NCBI RefSeq assembly: GCF_009906855.1
Contig: NZ_CP047650.1
Span: 4,464,001 to 4,528,000 of the forward strand
Direction of reading: 5' to 3'
Length of the DNA stretch: 64,000 bases
Origin: Xylophilus rhododendri
Lineage (GTDB): Bacteria; Pseudomonadota; Gammaproteobacteria; Burkholderiales; Burkholderiaceae_C
How positions within the stretch are numbered: the stretch's first letter is position 1; each line of letters starts with the position of its first letter. Below the pieces are notes generated by a model. That model did no database searches. It worked only from the letters and a program-made list of their open reading frames with translations, and had not been told where the DNA came from. The position numbers and the translations under genes are program-made. Below, in pieces: positions 1 through 9,658 of this stretch.

Positions 1-744
1 ACGGTGGCCGCGATCCGGCCCGACGTCATCGTCAATGCCGCCGCGCACACTGCCGTGGACAAGGCCGAGTCCGAGCCCGAACTGGCCCGCCGCATCAACG
101 CCGAAGCCCCCGCCGTGCTGGCGCGCGCCGCGGCCGGGCTGGGCGCGCTGCTGGTCCACTATTCCACCGACTATGTCTTCGACGGCAGCGGGGATGCACC
201 GCGCGACGAGTCGGCGCCCACCGGACCGCTGAGCGTCTACGGCCAGACCAAACTCGAAGGCGAGCAGGCCATCCAGCAGGCCTGCCCCAAACACCTGATC
301 TTCCGCACCAGCTGGGTCTACGCCGCACGCGGCGGCAACTTCGCCAAGACCATGCTGCGCCTGGGCCGCGAGCGCGATCGCCTCACCGTGATCGACGACC
401 AGATTGGCGCGCCCACCGGCGCAGAACTGCTGGCCGATGCCACCGCGCATGCGATCCGCGCCACCCTGGCCGATCCGTCCAAGGCCGGCCTCTACCACCT
501 GGTGGCGGGTGGCCAGACCAGCTGGAACGGCTATGCCCGTTTCGTGCTGGAAACGGCACGCATGCTGGGCATCGAGATCAAGGCCACCGACGTCGAGGCC
601 GTGCCGACGACCGCCTTCCCCACCCCCGCCAAGCGGCCGCTCAATTCGCGGCTGGACACGGGCAAGTTCCAGCGCACTTTCGGCCTGGCCCTGGCGCCCT
701 GGCAGTCCGGCGTGGAACGCATGCTGCGCGAAACCCTTTCCTGA
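1..744 (+). CDS. rfbD: dTDP-4-dehydrorhamnose reductase (5'-truncated by window edge)
   Basis: This enzyme reduces dTDP-4-dehydro-L-rhamnose to dTDP-L-rhamnose with NAD(P)H, the last step of cytoplasmic rhamnose precursor synthesis for O-antigen or exopolysaccharide. The reading frame is open at the first base. The visible 247 or so residues lack roughly the first 50 of a protein of about 295, so the N-terminal Rossmann GxxGxxG is outside. Visible SDR features are the STDYVFDG segment and the catalytic YGQTK (YxxxK) following [11 protein letters not shown]. The gene heads rfbD-rfbA-rfbC on one strand with a 14-bp gap to rfbA. An rfbB dehydratase would be expected just upstream, outside the window. 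The identification is secure; only the start is missing. Confidence 0.93.
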   Translation, partial: TVAAIRPDVIVNAAAHTAVDKAESEPELARRINAEAPAVLARAAAGLGALLVHYSTDYVFDGSGDAPRDESAPTGPLSVYGQTKLEGEQAIQQACPKHLIFRTSWVYAARGGNFAKTMLRLGRERDRLTVIDDQIGAPTGAELLADATAHAIRATLADPSKAGLYHLVAGGQTSWNGYARFVLETARMLGIEIKATDVEAVPTTAFPTPAKRPLNSRLDTGKFQRTFGLALAPWQSGVERMLRETLS

Positions 745-758
745 AACAGGCACCTCCC

Positions 759-1646
759 ATGACATCCCGCAAAGGCATCATCCTGGCAGGCGGCTCCGGC
801 ACGCGGCTGCATCCGGCCACCCTGGCGATCAGCAAGCAGCTGCTGCCGGTGTACGACAAACCGATGATCTACTACCCGCTCAGCACCCTGCTGCTGGCCG
901 GCATCCGCGACATCCTGATCATCAGTACCCCGCAGGACACCCCGCGCTTCCAGCAGCTGCTGGGCGATGGTTCCCAGTGGGGCATCAACCTGCAGTACGA
1001 AGTGCAGCCCAGCCCCGACGGCCTGGCCCAGGCCTTCATCATCGGCGAGAAATTCCTCGCCGGCGCCCCCGCCGCGCTGGTGCTGGGCGACAACATCTTC
1101 TACGGCCACGACCTGCAGCAGATGCTGGGCGCGGCCGACGGCAACGGCGAATGCGCCACCGTCTTCGCCTACCACGTGCAGGACCCGGAGCGCTACGGCG
1201 TGGTCGCCTTCGACGAGAGCGGCAAGGCCGTCAGCATCGAGGAAAAGCCGGCCAAGCCGCAAAGCAACTACGCCGTCACCGGCCTGTACTTCTACGACGC
1301 CGACGTGGTGCGCATCGCCAAGGACGTCAAGCCCAGCGCGCGCGGCGAGCTGGAGATCACGGCCGTCAACCAGGCCTACCTCGAAGCCGGCAAGCTGCGG
1401 GTGCAGATCATGCAGCGCGGCTACGCCTGGCTGGATACCGGCACCCACGAGAGCCTGCTCGAAGCCGGCCAGTTCATCGCCACGCTCGAGCGCCGCCAGG
1501 GCCTGAAGATCGCCTGTATCGAGGAGATCGTCTGGCGCCAGGGCTTCATCGATTCCGCCCAGTTGGAAAAGCTCGCCCAGCCCTTGAAGAAAAGCGGCTA
1601 CGGCCAGTACCTGCTGCACGTGCTGCAGGAAGGGGTGCGCGCATGA
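759..1646 (+). CDS. rfbA: Glucose-1-phosphate thymidylyltransferase
   Basis: The product couples glucose-1-phosphate with dTTP to give dTDP-glucose and pyrophosphate, the first committed step of dTDP-rhamnose synthesis. The 295 residues match the RmlA family length. The nucleotide-binding signature [16 protein letters not shown] lies at about residues 6-21, followed by the conserved [25 protein letters not shown] near residue 110 carries the metal-binding Asp, and [20 protein letters not shown] is typical of the sugar-binding half. It starts at an ATG 14 bp after rfbD and its stop overlaps the rfbC start by 4 bp (ATGA), which implies translational coupling. Confidence 0.96.
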   Translation: MTSRKGIILAGGSGTRLHPATLAISKQLLPVYDKPMIYYPLSTLLLAGIRDILIISTPQDTPRFQQLLGDGSQWGINLQYEVQPSPDGLAQAFIIGEKFLAGAPAALVLGDNIFYGHDLQQMLGAADGNGECATVFAYHVQDPERYGVVAFDESGKAVSIEEKPAKPQSNYAVTGLYFYDADVVRIAKDVKPSARGELEITAVNQAYLEAGKLRVQIMQRGYAWLDTGTHESLLEAGQFIATLERRQGLKIACIEEIVWRQGFIDSAQLEKLAQPLKKSGYGQYLLHVLQEGVRA

Positions 1647-2191
1647 AGGCCACGCCCACCGCCATCCCCGAAGTGCTGGTGATCGAACCCAGGGTCTTCG
1701 GCGACGCCCGCGGCTTCTTCTTCGAGAGCTTCAACCAGGCCGCCTTCGACGAAGCCGTAGGCCACCACGTGGACTTCGTCCAGGACAACCATTCCCGTTC
1801 CGCCAAAGGCGTGCTGCGCGGCCTGCACTACCAGATCCAGAAACCGCAGGGCAAGCTGGTGCGGGTGGTGCGCGGCTCGGTGTTCGACGTGGCGGTGGAC
1901 ATCCGCCGTTCGTCGCCCACCTTCGGCCGCTGGGTCGGCGTGGAGCTGACCGAGGACAACCACAAACAGCTGTGGGTGCCGCCCGGCTTCGCCCACGGCT
2001 TCGTGGTCACCAGCGAATCGGCCGACTTCCTCTACAAGACCACCGAGTTCTACGCGCCCCAGCACGAACGGGCGATCCTGTGGAACGACGCGGAACTGAA
2101 GATCGAATGGCCCGAACTCGGCATGGCGCCGCTGCTGTCGGGCAAGGATGCCGCGGCCAGCACCTTCCAGGCGGCCGAGACCTTCGCCTGA
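1643..2191 (+). CDS. rfbC: dTDP-4-dehydrorhamnose 3,5-epimerase
   Basis: This cupin-fold epimerase inverts C3 and C5 of dTDP-4-dehydro-6-deoxyglucose in the rhamnose pathway. It has 182 residues, the usual RmlC length. Diagnostic segments are [17 protein letters not shown] near the N-terminus, [18 protein letters not shown] with the catalytic His of RGLHYQ, and [13 protein letters not shown] chose the ATG at 1643 because it overlaps the rfbA stop by 4 bp and gives the family N-terminus; a frame open further upstream is only a shadow of rfbA and rfbD. It is the last gene of the cluster: the next gene is on the other strand and ends 19 bp away. Confidence 0.95.
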   Translation: MKATPTAIPEVLVIEPRVFGDARGFFFESFNQAAFDEAVGHHVDFVQDNHSRSAKGVLRGLHYQIQKPQGKLVRVVRGSVFDVAVDIRRSSPTFGRWVGVELTEDNHKQLWVPPGFAHGFVVTSESADFLYKTTEFYAPQHERAILWNDAELKIEWPELGMAPLLSGKDAAASTFQAAETFA

Positions 2192-2210
2192 GATCCGGCG
2201 CGGGCGCGCC

Positions 2211-2972
2211 TCAGCGCCCGCTGTCCACCAGTTGGCTCAGCACCTCGGGCTTGAGCACCCGCACCTGCCGCTGGCGCACTTCCAGCACGCCGTCGTCCTG
2301 CAGCTTGGAGAAGGTGCGGCTCACCGTCTCCAGCTTCAGGCCCAGGTAGCTGCCGATCTCCTCGCGGGTCATGCGCAGCACCAGGTCGGAAGCGGAGAAG
2401 CCGCGCGACTGCAGCCGTCGCGTGAGGTTGAGCAGGAAGGCGGCCAGCCGTTCCTCGGCGCGCATGCTGCCCAGCAGCAGCATCACGCCCTGGTCGCGCA
2501 CGATCTCGCGGCTCATGATCTTGTGGAACTGGCGCTGCAGCGGGGTGAACTCGCGCGACAGGGTCTCCAGCTGCGAGAAGGGGATCACGCAGACCTGCGA
2601 ATCCTCCAACGCCACCGCGTCGCAGGCGTGTTTGTCGGTGCAGATGCCGTCGAAACCGAGCAGCTCGCCGGCCATCAGGAAGCCGGTGACCTGGTCGCGG
2701 CCGTCGGCGGCCGACACACAGGTCTTGAAGAAACCGGTGCGCACCGCGTAGAGGCTGGAGAAGGGGTCGCCCGCGCGGAACAGGGTCTCGCCGCGCTTGA
2801 CCGGGCGGCGGCGGTCCACCAGCGAATCCAGGCGCTGCAGGTCTTCCTCGGCCAGGACGACCGGCAGGCACAGCTCGCGCAGGTTGCAGTTGGAGCAGGC
2901 CACCTGGAGCGCCTGGCGCGTGGGGGTGGGAACGGCTGAAAGGGCGGTGGAGTCGGTGGACACGGGTGACAA
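2211..2972 (-). CDS. fnr: FNR-type oxygen-sensing transcriptional regulator (Crp/Fnr family)
   Basis: This is a cytoplasmic 4Fe-4S regulator that dimerises and binds TTGAT-N4-ATCAA when oxygen is low. The 253-residue protein has the N-terminal cysteine cluster C26-x2-C29-x5-C35 and a fourth candidate ligand, C128, in DSQVCVIPF, aligned with the E. coli FNR segment TSMVCEIPF. A cyclic-nucleotide-binding-like fold and dimer helix follow. The C-terminal HTH around residues 200-225 reads MTREEIGSYLGLKLETVSRT, with the E-x2-S-R recognition pattern of FNR. It is divergent from hemN, and a perfect FNR box lies between them, so autoregulation is plausible. The start is uncertain: TTG at 2972 or GTG at 2963, with no clear ribosome binding site for either. 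Confidence 0.93.
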   Translation of the reverse strand: MSPVSTDSTALSAVPTPTRQALQVACSNCNLRELCLPVVLAEEDLQRLDSLVDRRRPVKRGETLFRAGDPFSSLYAVRTGFFKTCVSAADGRDQVTGFLMAGELLGFDGICTDKHACDAVALEDSQVCVIPFSQLETLSREFTPLQRQFHKIMSREIVRDQGVMLLLGSMRAEERLAAFLLNLTRRLQSRGFSASDLVLRMTREEIGSYLGLKLETVSRTFSKLQDDGVLEVRQRQVRVLKPEVLSQLVDSGR

Positions 2973-2999
2973 GTATGCACGCGGGCGTTTCCACGGCGC

Positions 3000-3013
3000 T
3001 TGATCCAGATCAA
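3000..3013. promoter_or_regulatory. FNR box between fnr and hemN
   Basis: TTGATCCAGATCAA is a perfect match to the FNR/ANR consensus TTGAT-N4-ATCAA. It sits in the divergent fnr/hemN region, centred about 41 bp before the hemN ATG at 3048 and about 34 bp before the fnr start. The same 14 bases recur upstream of cydA/cydD at 7991. Activation of hemN and feedback on fnr are inferred. Confidence 0.85.
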
Positions 3014-3047
3014 GTCACCGGGACGGCGGCGCGGGCACATTGGCGCG

Positions 3048-4481
3048 ATGTCCGCCGTCACCATTCCCCTGGCCGCCGGCCGCACCCGCGCCGCGCCGCC
3101 CGTCCTGTCGCCCGAGCTGCTGGCACGCATGGGCGCGCCCGGGCCGCGCTACACCTCCTATCCGACCGCCGACCGCTTCGTCGAAGCCTTCGGCCCGGAC
3201 GACTACCGCCGCGCCCTGGCCGCCCGCTCGGCCGGCCCCGGCGGCGCCGCGGTGCAGCCGCTGTCGCTGTACCTGCACATCCCCTTCTGCGAGTCGATCT
3301 GCTACTACTGCGCCTGCAACAAGATCGTCACCCGCCAGCACGACCGCGCCGCCGAATACCTGCTGGCGCTGGACCGCGAGGTGGCCCTGCACATCGAGGC
3401 GCTGGGCGCGCGGCCGCGGGTGTCGCAGCTGCACCTGGGCGGCGGCTCGCCGACCTTTCTGTCCGACCTGCAGCTGGCGCGGGTGGTGTCCACGCTGCGG
3501 CGCGCCTTCAGCTTCGAGGCGGATGCGGAAATGGCCATCGAGGTCGATCCGCGCACCGTCGATCCGGCCCGGCTGGAACGCCTGGCCGCGCTGGGCTTCA
3601 ACCGGCTGTCGCTGGGTATCCAGGATTTCGATCCGCAGGTGCAGCGCGCGGTGCACCGCGAGCAGGGCTTCGGGCAGGTCGAGCTGCTGATGCGGGCCGC
3701 GCGCCCCCTGGGCTTCCGCTCGATCAGCGTGGACCTGATCCTGGGCCTGCCGCAGCAGACGGCAGCGAGCTTCGGCCGCACGCTGGAGCAGATCCAGGCG
3801 CTGCGGCCCGACCGCATCGCGCTCTATTCCTACGCCCACCTGCCCGAACGCTTCAAGCCGCAGCGCCGCATCGCGGCCACGGCCCTGCCCACGGCGGCGA
3901 CCAAGGCGGCCATGCTGGGCGAGGCCATCGCCGTGCTGGCCGCGGCCGGCTATGAACACATCGGCATGGACCATTTCGCGCTGGCCGGCGACTCGCTGGC
4001 CGTGGCCCGCCGCCGCGGCCGGCTCAACCGCAATTTCCAGGGCTATACCGACCAGCCCGACGGCGACCTGATCGGCCTGGGCGTCTCGGCCATCGGCCGT
4101 GTCGGCGGCTGCTACAGCCAGAACGCCAAGACACTCGACGAGTACTACGACGCCCTGCGCCAGGGCGTGCTGCCGGTGGTGCGCGGCCTGGCGCCCACCC
4201 GCGACGACCTGGTGCGGCGCGCCATCGTGATGGCGCTGATGTGCCAGGGCGAGCTGGATTTCCAGGCCCTGTCGGATGCCTACCTGATCGACATCCGCTC
4301 GGCCTTCGCCGCCGAGATCGCGGCGCTTCAGCCGCTGGCCGAACAGGGCCTGCTGAGCCTGGACCGCGACGGCGTCTGCGTGAGCGAGCTGGGCTGGTTC
4401 TTCGTGCGGTCGATCGCCAGCGTGTTCGACCGCTACCTGCAGGCCGACACGGCGCGCGCCCGGTATTCGCGGGTGCTCTGA
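3048..4481 (+). CDS. hemN: Oxygen-independent coproporphyrinogen III oxidase (radical SAM)
   Basis: The enzyme decarboxylates coproporphyrinogen III to protoporphyrinogen IX without oxygen, using S-adenosylmethionine and a 4Fe-4S cluster, and so supplies haem when oxygen is scarce. The radical SAM motif C-x3-C-x2-C reads FCESICYYCAC around residues 81-91. It is followed by LHLGGGSPTFLS, the NRLSLGIQDFDPQVQ segment and the HemN C-terminal part. The product from the ATG at 3048 is 477 residues. The frame is open back to a TTG at 3000, but that TTG is the first triplet of the FNR box, so the ATG is preferred. The FNR box directly upstream and the haem-containing bd oxidase genes downstream fit anaerobic or microaerobic induction. 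Confidence 0.95.
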   Translation: MSAVTIPLAAGRTRAAPPVLSPELLARMGAPGPRYTSYPTADRFVEAFGPDDYRRALAARSAGPGGAAVQPLSLYLHIPFCESICYYCACNKIVTRQHDRAAEYLLALDREVALHIEALGARPRVSQLHLGGGSPTFLSDLQLARVVSTLRRAFSFEADAEMAIEVDPRTVDPARLERLAALGFNRLSLGIQDFDPQVQRAVHREQGFGQVELLMRAARPLGFRSISVDLILGLPQQTAASFGRTLEQIQALRPDRIALYSYAHLPERFKPQRRIAATALPTAATKAAMLGEAIAVLAAAGYEHIGMDHFALAGDSLAVARRRGRLNRNFQGYTDQPDGDLIGLGVSAIGRVGGCYSQNAKTLDEYYDALRQGVLPVVRGLAPTRDDLVRRAIVMALMCQGELDFQALSDAYLIDIRSAFAAEIAALQPLAEQGLLSLDRDGVCVSELGWFFVRSIASVFDRYLQADTARARYSRVL

Positions 4482-4500
4482 AACCCGGGTCGCCGGCGCC

Positions 4501-6258
4501 TCAGGAGGCGGTCGGCGAGAGGCGCGACAGGGACAGGCCGCCGATGTTGTCCGAGAAGGACAGCACCACGTCGCAGGCCATCACCACCCCCGGCCGGTGG
4601 CTCACCGTCAACAGGCCCTGGCCGCTGCGTTCCAGCCGGGCCAGCAGGCGTTCCATCACCAGCGATTCGGTGGCCACGTCCAGTCCTTCGGTGGGCTCGT
4701 CGAGCAGCAGCCACGGGGCCTTGCACAGGTAGGCACGGGCCAGCGCCAGGCGGCGGCGCTCGCCGCCGGAGAGCAGGGCGCCGTCCTCGCCGATCCAGCT
4801 GTCCAGGCCCTGGGGCAGGGCGCTCACGCGTTCGTCCAGGGCGGCGTCGTGCAGGGCATCCCACAGAGCCACGTCGCTCACGGTATCGGCGGCGATGGCG
4901 AGGTTCTCGCGCACCGTGCCGGCGATCAGCGAGGCATCCTGCGGCAGCCAGGCAAAATGGCGGCGCAGCGTTGTCGGTGCCAGCGTGGCGGCATCGGTAC
5001 CGGCGATGCGGATGCGGCCCGGCGTGGCGGGACGCAGGCCGAGCAGGGTCTCGACCAGGGTGGTCTTGCCGCAGCCCGAGGGGCCGACGATGGCCACGCG
5101 GGCGCCGGCTTCCAGCGGGGTGTCGGGCAGCAGCGGCAGTTCCAGCGGGCCGGCCTGGATGGCTTCTCCGTCCGGGCCGGCGGCGCTGCCGGCCGAGAGC
5201 CAGTCTTCGAGCCGTTCGGCGCCCTGTGCCGCATCGGCGGCCTGCAGCCGCGCACGCAGCCAGGGCGCGAGGCCTTCGATGGCCATGGCGGCCGACAGGC
5301 CGGCCAGCGCCGTCATCGGCGCGCCCTGGCCCAGCGCGAGCGCCATGGAGAGCACGGCGCAGGTGCCGGTCGCGGCGGCCAGCAGCAAATCGAGACGGCC
5401 ACCGTCGATCGCCTGCCGCCGCTGCGCCGTCCGCAGCCGGCGGCCCTGGCGCAGGGCACGGTGCGCGGCCCAGGCTTCCAGCCCGTAGCAGCGCAGCTCG
5501 GGGCCGGCGGCGGCCAGCAGGGCCATCTCGTCCTTGAGGCCGGCCGTGGCGGCGCGGATCGCACGGGCCGTGGCCTCGCGGCGGCGGCAGATGCGCCGTG
5601 CCAGCAGCAGCACGGCCAGCGCGCAGCCGGCGATGGCCAGCGCGCAACCCCAGCCCACGATGGCGGCCAGCGCCAGCCCGCAGGCCAGCGCCGCGCCGGC
5701 GGCCCAAGGGGCGGGCTGGCGCATCAGGCGGTCCTCGATGGCGGCCACGTCCTGCATCAGCACGGTGGTGGCTTCGCCGCTGCCCAGCGACAGGGCACGG
5801 GGGGCCGGCGCCCGGGTCACGGCGCCGAACAGCGCCTGCCGCACCGCCGCCATGGAGCGCAGGGCCGCGCCATGGCCGAGCAGGCGCTCGCCGTAGCGGC
5901 CGCCGGTGCGCACGATGGCCAGCAGGCGCACCGCCGCGCTCGGCAACAGGTAGTTGAAGGCCTGCGCGGCGGCCACGCCGGCCAACCCGGCGCCGGCCGC
6001 CGCGGCCAGGAACCAGCCGGAGACGCCGAGCAGCGCCACGGCGGCCAGGCCGGCCAGTGCGGCGCAGAGGGCGGCCCGGCGGAAGTCGCGCCGGTACAGG
6101 CGGCGCTGAACGGCGAGCAGGGAATCGAGTGCGGGATGCTTCATGCGGTGCGCTCCAGCCGGGCCGGTCAGTGCGGCGCAGAGGGCGGCCCGGCGGAAGT
6201 CGCGCCGGTACAGGCGGCGCTGAACGGCGAGCAGGGAATCGAGTGCGGGATGCTTCAT
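4501..6258 (-). CDS. cydC: CydC subunit of cysteine/glutathione ABC exporter, N-terminus duplicated
   Basis: CydC pairs with CydD in the inner-membrane heterodimeric ABC transporter that exports reductant to the periplasm and is needed to assemble cytochrome bd. The protein has an N-terminal transmembrane domain of about six helices and a C-terminal ATPase with Walker [11 protein letters not shown], signature [16 protein letters not shown] and Walker [11 protein letters not shown]. From 6258 it has 585 residues, but the first 38 are an imperfect duplicate: [20 protein letters not shown] occurs at residue 1 and again at residue 39. Starting at the second copy (6144) gives 547 residues, nearer the family norm. 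The 6258 start overlaps the cydD stop by 4 bp. The duplicated part may add a useless N-terminal tail. Confidence 0.92.
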   Translation of the reverse strand: MKHPALDSLLAVQRRLYRRDFRRAALCAALTGPAGAHRMKHPALDSLLAVQRRLYRRDFRRAALCAALAGLAAVALLGVSGWFLAAAAGAGLAGVAAAQAFNYLLPSAAVRLLAIVRTGGRYGERLLGHGAALRSMAAVRQALFGAVTRAPAPRALSLGSGEATTVLMQDVAAIEDRLMRQPAPWAAGAALACGLALAAIVGWGCALAIAGCALAVLLLARRICRRREATARAIRAATAGLKDEMALLAAAGPELRCYGLEAWAAHRALRQGRRLRTAQRRQAIDGGRLDLLLAAATGTCAVLSMALALGQGAPMTALAGLSAAMAIEGLAPWLRARLQAADAAQGAERLEDWLSAGSAAGPDGEAIQAGPLELPLLPDTPLEAGARVAIVGPSGCGKTTLVETLLGLRPATPGRIRIAGTDAATLAPTTLRRHFAWLPQDASLIAGTVRENLAIAADTVSDVALWDALHDAALDERVSALPQGLDSWIGEDGALLSGGERRRLALARAYLCKAPWLLLDEPTEGLDVATESLVMERLLARLERSGQGLLTVSHRPGVVMACDVVLSFSDNIGGLSLSRLSPTAS

Positions 6259-6276
6259 GCGGTGCGCTCCAGCCGG
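6049..6276. repeat. Tandem direct duplication, 2 x 114 bp, at the cydD/cydC junction
   Basis: Bases 6049-6162 and 6163-6276 are two head-to-tail copies of 114 bp that differ, as far as I can see, at one position (C at 6055 against T at 6169). The unit spans the last codons of cydD, the cydD stop and the first 30 or so codons of cydC. Because 114 is 38 codons, the duplication keeps cydC in frame. It could be a recent slippage product, a functional variant or an assembly error. Confidence 0.93.
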
Positions 6277-7955
6277 ATCACCACATCGGCGATCGCGGCC
6301 AGTTTCTCGCTGTGGGTGGCGATGAGGGTGGTGCGGCCGCAGCGGCTGGCGGCGATGGTGGCGATCAGCGCGTCTTCGGCGGCCGCGTCTAGGTGGGCCG
6401 TGGGTTCGTCCAGCAGCCAGACCGAGGCCGGCTTGAGCAGCGCGCGCGCCAGCGCCAGCCGGCGCCGCTCGCCGCCCGAAAGGCCGGCGCCGCGGGTGTC
6501 GATCGGCGTCTGCAGCCCGTCGCGGCGCCGGGACAGCAGATGCTCCAGCCCGGCCGAGCGCAGGGCATCGACCATCGCCTGCCGTGTCGCCCCCGGCCAG
6601 GCCAGCGCCAGGTTGTCGGCCAGGGTGCCGGGCACGACCAGCGTGGTCTGGCCGACCCAGGCGGCCTGCGAGGCGATGCCCTGGCTGTTCTCGCCCGAAG
6701 GCAGCCGCTGCCCGCCGATGCGCACCTGCCCGCCCGACAGCGGCGCCGCGCCCAGCAGCAGCCTCAGCACGCTGCTCTTGCCGCTGCCCGAGGGGCCGAG
6801 CAGGGCGACCGTCCGGCCGGCCGGCAGATCGAAACTCAGGCCGCGCACGGTGGGCCGGGGCTGGCCGGGGTAGTGGATGTCGACGTTCTCGAAGCGCAGG
6901 GCCGGCGCGGTCACCAGCGGGTCCATGCAGCTGGCGGGCGGCAGCTCGGCGGCCAGCGGCGCCAGGCGATCCGCGGCGGTCGCGGCGGCCTGCCGGTCGT
7001 GGTAGGCCGCGGCCAGCCGGCGCATCGGCGCATAGAACTCCGGCGCCAGCGCCAGCACGAAGAAGGCACGGGCCAGGTCCAGCTTCTCAGGCACCGGAAA
7101 GGGCAGCAACCCCAGCAGCTGGAAGCCGCAGTAGACGGCCACCAGCGCCACGCACAGCGCACCGAAGAACTCCAGCACCGCCGACGACAGAAAGGCCAGC
7201 CGCAGCACCCGCAAGGTACGCGTGGCCACGTCCTGCGCCGCGCCATGCAGCAGCGCCGACTGCCGCGCCTCGGCCCGAAAGGCCAGCACCACCGGCAGCG
7301 CCCGCAGCCGGTCGGCGAACAGGCCCGACAGCCGCGACAAGGCCGCGAACTGCCGTGCCGATTCCCCCGCCGAGGCCATGCCGGCAAAGGCCATCAGCAC
7401 GATGAAGGGCACCAGGGTCGCCACCAGGATGCCGGCCGTGACCGGGCTGGCGCAGGCGATGGCGGCCAGCACGATCAGCGGTGCCAGGCTGGCCGCGCGC
7501 CGGGCGGGGATGAAGCGAGCGAGATAGCCGTCGATCGCGTCCACCTCGTCCACCGCCAGCTGCATCAGCCGCCCGCCGGTACCGGCCAGGGCGGGCCGCG
7601 CCAGGGCGCCGTGCACCACCCGCTGGCGCAAGGCCAGCCGGGCCGTGCCGGAGACCTCCGTGCCCGCCCGCGCGGCCAGCAGCGCGATCAGCCCGCGCAG
7701 GCCTGCCGAGGCCGCCGCCAGCACCAGCCAGGGCAGGGCGGCGATGCCGGAAGAAGACCCGGCCACCGCCGCCACCGTGCCCGCCAGCCCGCCGGCGAAA
7801 CCGATGGCCGCCACCGTGTCGGCCAGCAACAGCGCGGTCGGCCTCCGCAGGCCGGCGGCGCTGGCCTGCTCCAGTTCGCCCAGCAGCCGCGGGCCGGGCA
7901 GCACGGCGTCGTTCGCGCCCGCGCGTGAGTGCAGTGAATGCGGTGAGTGGTCCAT
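6255..7955 (-). CDS. cydD: CydD subunit of cysteine/glutathione ABC exporter
   Basis: CydD is the partner half-transporter of CydC; the pair exports cysteine and glutathione and supports cytochrome bd and periplasmic haem assembly. The ATG at 7955 gives 566 residues; a GTG at 7964 would add three. The N-terminal membrane domain includes [19 protein letters not shown], characteristic of CydD. The ATPase domain has Walker [17 protein letters not shown], signature [16 protein letters not shown] and Walker [11 protein letters not shown]. It is the first gene of a cydDC operon and its stop overlaps the annotated cydC start. It is divergent from cydA, and the FNR box at 7991-8004 lies about 36 bp upstream of its ATG, so both operons may share this site. 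Confidence 0.93.
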   Translation of the reverse strand: MDHSPHSLHSRAGANDAVLPGPRLLGELEQASAAGLRRPTALLLADTVAAIGFAGGLAGTVAAVAGSSSGIAALPWLVLAAASAGLRGLIALLAARAGTEVSGTARLALRQRVVHGALARPALAGTGGRLMQLAVDEVDAIDGYLARFIPARRAASLAPLIVLAAIACASPVTAGILVATLVPFIVLMAFAGMASAGESARQFAALSRLSGLFADRLRALPVVLAFRAEARQSALLHGAAQDVATRTLRVLRLAFLSSAVLEFFGALCVALVAVYCGFQLLGLLPFPVPEKLDLARAFFVLALAPEFYAPMRRLAAAYHDRQAAATAADRLAPLAAELPPASCMDPLVTAPALRFENVDIHYPGQPRPTVRGLSFDLPAGRTVALLGPSGSGKSSVLRLLLGAAPLSGGQVRIGGQRLPSGENSQGIASQAAWVGQTTLVVPGTLADNLALAWPGATRQAMVDALRSAGLEHLLSRRRDGLQTPIDTRGAGLSGGERRRLALARALLKPASVWLLDEPTAHLDAAAEDALIATIAASRCGRTTLIATHSEKLAAIADVVIRLERTA

Positions 7956-7990
7956 GCGCCGCACTATGGATCGGCCTTCCGCCCGGCTCC

Positions 7991-8004
7991 TTGATCCAGA
8001 TCAA
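7991..8004. promoter_or_regulatory. FNR box between cydD and cydA
   Basis: TTGATCCAGATCAA is identical to the box before hemN and perfectly matches TTGAT-N4-ATCAA. It lies between the divergent cydDC and cydABX operons, about 80 bp from the cydA ATG and 36 bp from the cydD ATG. Control of both operons is inferred. Confidence 0.85.
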
Positions 8005-8077
8005 GCCGCCGCGACGCTCACCGCACCAAGATCGGTTCGACTGAGCAAACGTCCGGCCCGTGCCGGCAAACATCCCG

Positions 8078-9646
8078 ATGGAAACCGGAATCGTCGACCT
8101 CTCGCGGCTGCAGTTCGCACTGACAGCCCTCTACCACTTCCTCTTCGTGCCGCTCACGCTGGGCATGACCTTCATGCTGGTGATCATGGAGGCCGTCTAC
8201 GTGATGACCGGCCGCCCGATCTGGCGCGAGATCACCCGCTTCTGGAGCAAGCTCTTCGGCATCAACTTCGCCATCGGCGTGGCCACCGGCCTGACCATGG
8301 AGTTCCAGTTCGGCACCAACTGGTCCTACTTCTCGCACTATGTCGGCGACATCTTCGGCGCGCCCCTGGCCATCGAGGGCCTGATGGCCTTCTTCCTCGA
8401 AGCCACCATGGTCGGCGTGATGTTCTTCGGCTGGGACCGGCTCTCCAAGGTGGCGCACCTGATCGTCACCTTCCTGGTGGCGCTGGGCAGCAACCTGTCG
8501 GCGCTGTGGATCCTGGTGGCCAACGGCTGGATGCAGAACCCGGTGGGCGCCGAGTTCAATCCGGAGTCCATGCGCATGGAGGTCACCGACTTCGTCGCCG
8601 TGCTCTTCAACCCCATCGCCCAGGCCAAGTTCGTGCACACGGTGAGCGCGGGTTATGTGATCGCCTCGGCCTTCGTGCTGGGCGTGTCCTGCCTCTACCT
8701 GCTGCGCGGCCGCCATGTGGCCATCGCCAGCCGTTCGATGACCGTGGCCGCCGCCTTCGGCCTGGCCGCCTCGCTGTCGGTGGTGGTGCTGGGCGACGAG
8801 AGCGGCTATGCCCTCACCGACAACCAGAAGATGAAGCTGGCCGCCATCGAGGCCGCCTGGCACACCGAGCCGGCGCCGGCCGGCATCACCCTCTTCGGCG
8901 TGCCGGACTTCGAGAACCGCACCACCCGCTATGCGGTGGAGATCCCCTGGATGCTGGGCCTGATCGCCACCCGCAGCTTCGACGGCCAGGTGGCCGGCAT
9001 GTCCGAGCTGGTGCTGAAGGCGGAAGAACGCATCGCCTCGGGCGTGCAGGCCTACGACGCGGTCGAACGACTCAAGCTGGCGCCGCAGGACACCCAGGCC
9101 CGCGCGCAGTTCGAACAGCACAAGCGTGACCTGGGCTACGGCCTGCTGCTCAAGCGCACGCTGGACGACCCGCGCAAGGCCACGCCGCAGCAGATCACCG
9201 CCGCCGCCTGGGACACGGTGCCCAGCGTGCCGCTGATGTTCTGGAGCTTCCGGCTGATGGCCTTCATCGGCTTCGCCATGATCGCGCTCTTCGCCACTGC
9301 CTTCGTGCTCTGCTCGCTGCGTCGCCACACCCGCGCGCGCTGGTTCTGGAAGCTGGCGGTGCTGGCGCTGCCGCTGCCCTGGCTGGCCGCCGAACTCGGC
9401 TGGATCGTCGCCGAAATGGGCCGCCAGCCCTGGGCCATCGACGGCGTGCTGCCGACCTTCCTGGCGCCGTCTTCGCTCAGCCGCGCGCAGCTCTGGGTCA
9501 CGCTCTTCGGCTTCACCGCGCTGTATGGCGGCCTGGCCGTGATCGAGGTGCGGCTGATGGTGGCCGCCATCCGCGGCGGCCCGCACCGGCACGAACCGGA
9601 CACCCCGCCGCCTGGCCGCATTCCCGCCACGCCGCTGACCGCCTGA
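8078..9646 (+). CDS. cydA: Cytochrome bd ubiquinol oxidase subunit I
   Basis: CydA carries haems b558, b595 and d and the quinol-oxidation loop of the high-affinity terminal oxidase in the inner membrane. From the ATG at 8078 the protein is 522 residues and begins METGIVDLSRLQFALTALYH, which lines up with the E. coli N-terminus. That alignment is why I prefer this ATG to the GTG at 8060. The His of ALYHFLF near residue 20 is the expected haem b595 ligand, and GRQPWAIDGVLPT is the conserved GRQPW motif near the C-terminal third. Multiple hydrophobic helices are evident. The gene is followed by cydB after 12 bp and preceded by an FNR box. Confidence 0.96.
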   Translation: METGIVDLSRLQFALTALYHFLFVPLTLGMTFMLVIMEAVYVMTGRPIWREITRFWSKLFGINFAIGVATGLTMEFQFGTNWSYFSHYVGDIFGAPLAIEGLMAFFLEATMVGVMFFGWDRLSKVAHLIVTFLVALGSNLSALWILVANGWMQNPVGAEFNPESMRMEVTDFVAVLFNPIAQAKFVHTVSAGYVIASAFVLGVSCLYLLRGRHVAIASRSMTVAAAFGLAASLSVVVLGDESGYALTDNQKMKLAAIEAAWHTEPAPAGITLFGVPDFENRTTRYAVEIPWMLGLIATRSFDGQVAGMSELVLKAEERIASGVQAYDAVERLKLAPQDTQARAQFEQHKRDLGYGLLLKRTLDDPRKATPQQITAAAWDTVPSVPLMFWSFRLMAFIGFAMIALFATAFVLCSLRRHTRARWFWKLAVLALPLPWLAAELGWIVAEMGRQPWAIDGVLPTFLAPSSLSRAQLWVTLFGFTALYGGLAVIEVRLMVAAIRGGPHRHEPDTPPPGRIPATPLTA

Positions 9647-9658
9647 AGGAGAAACGTC

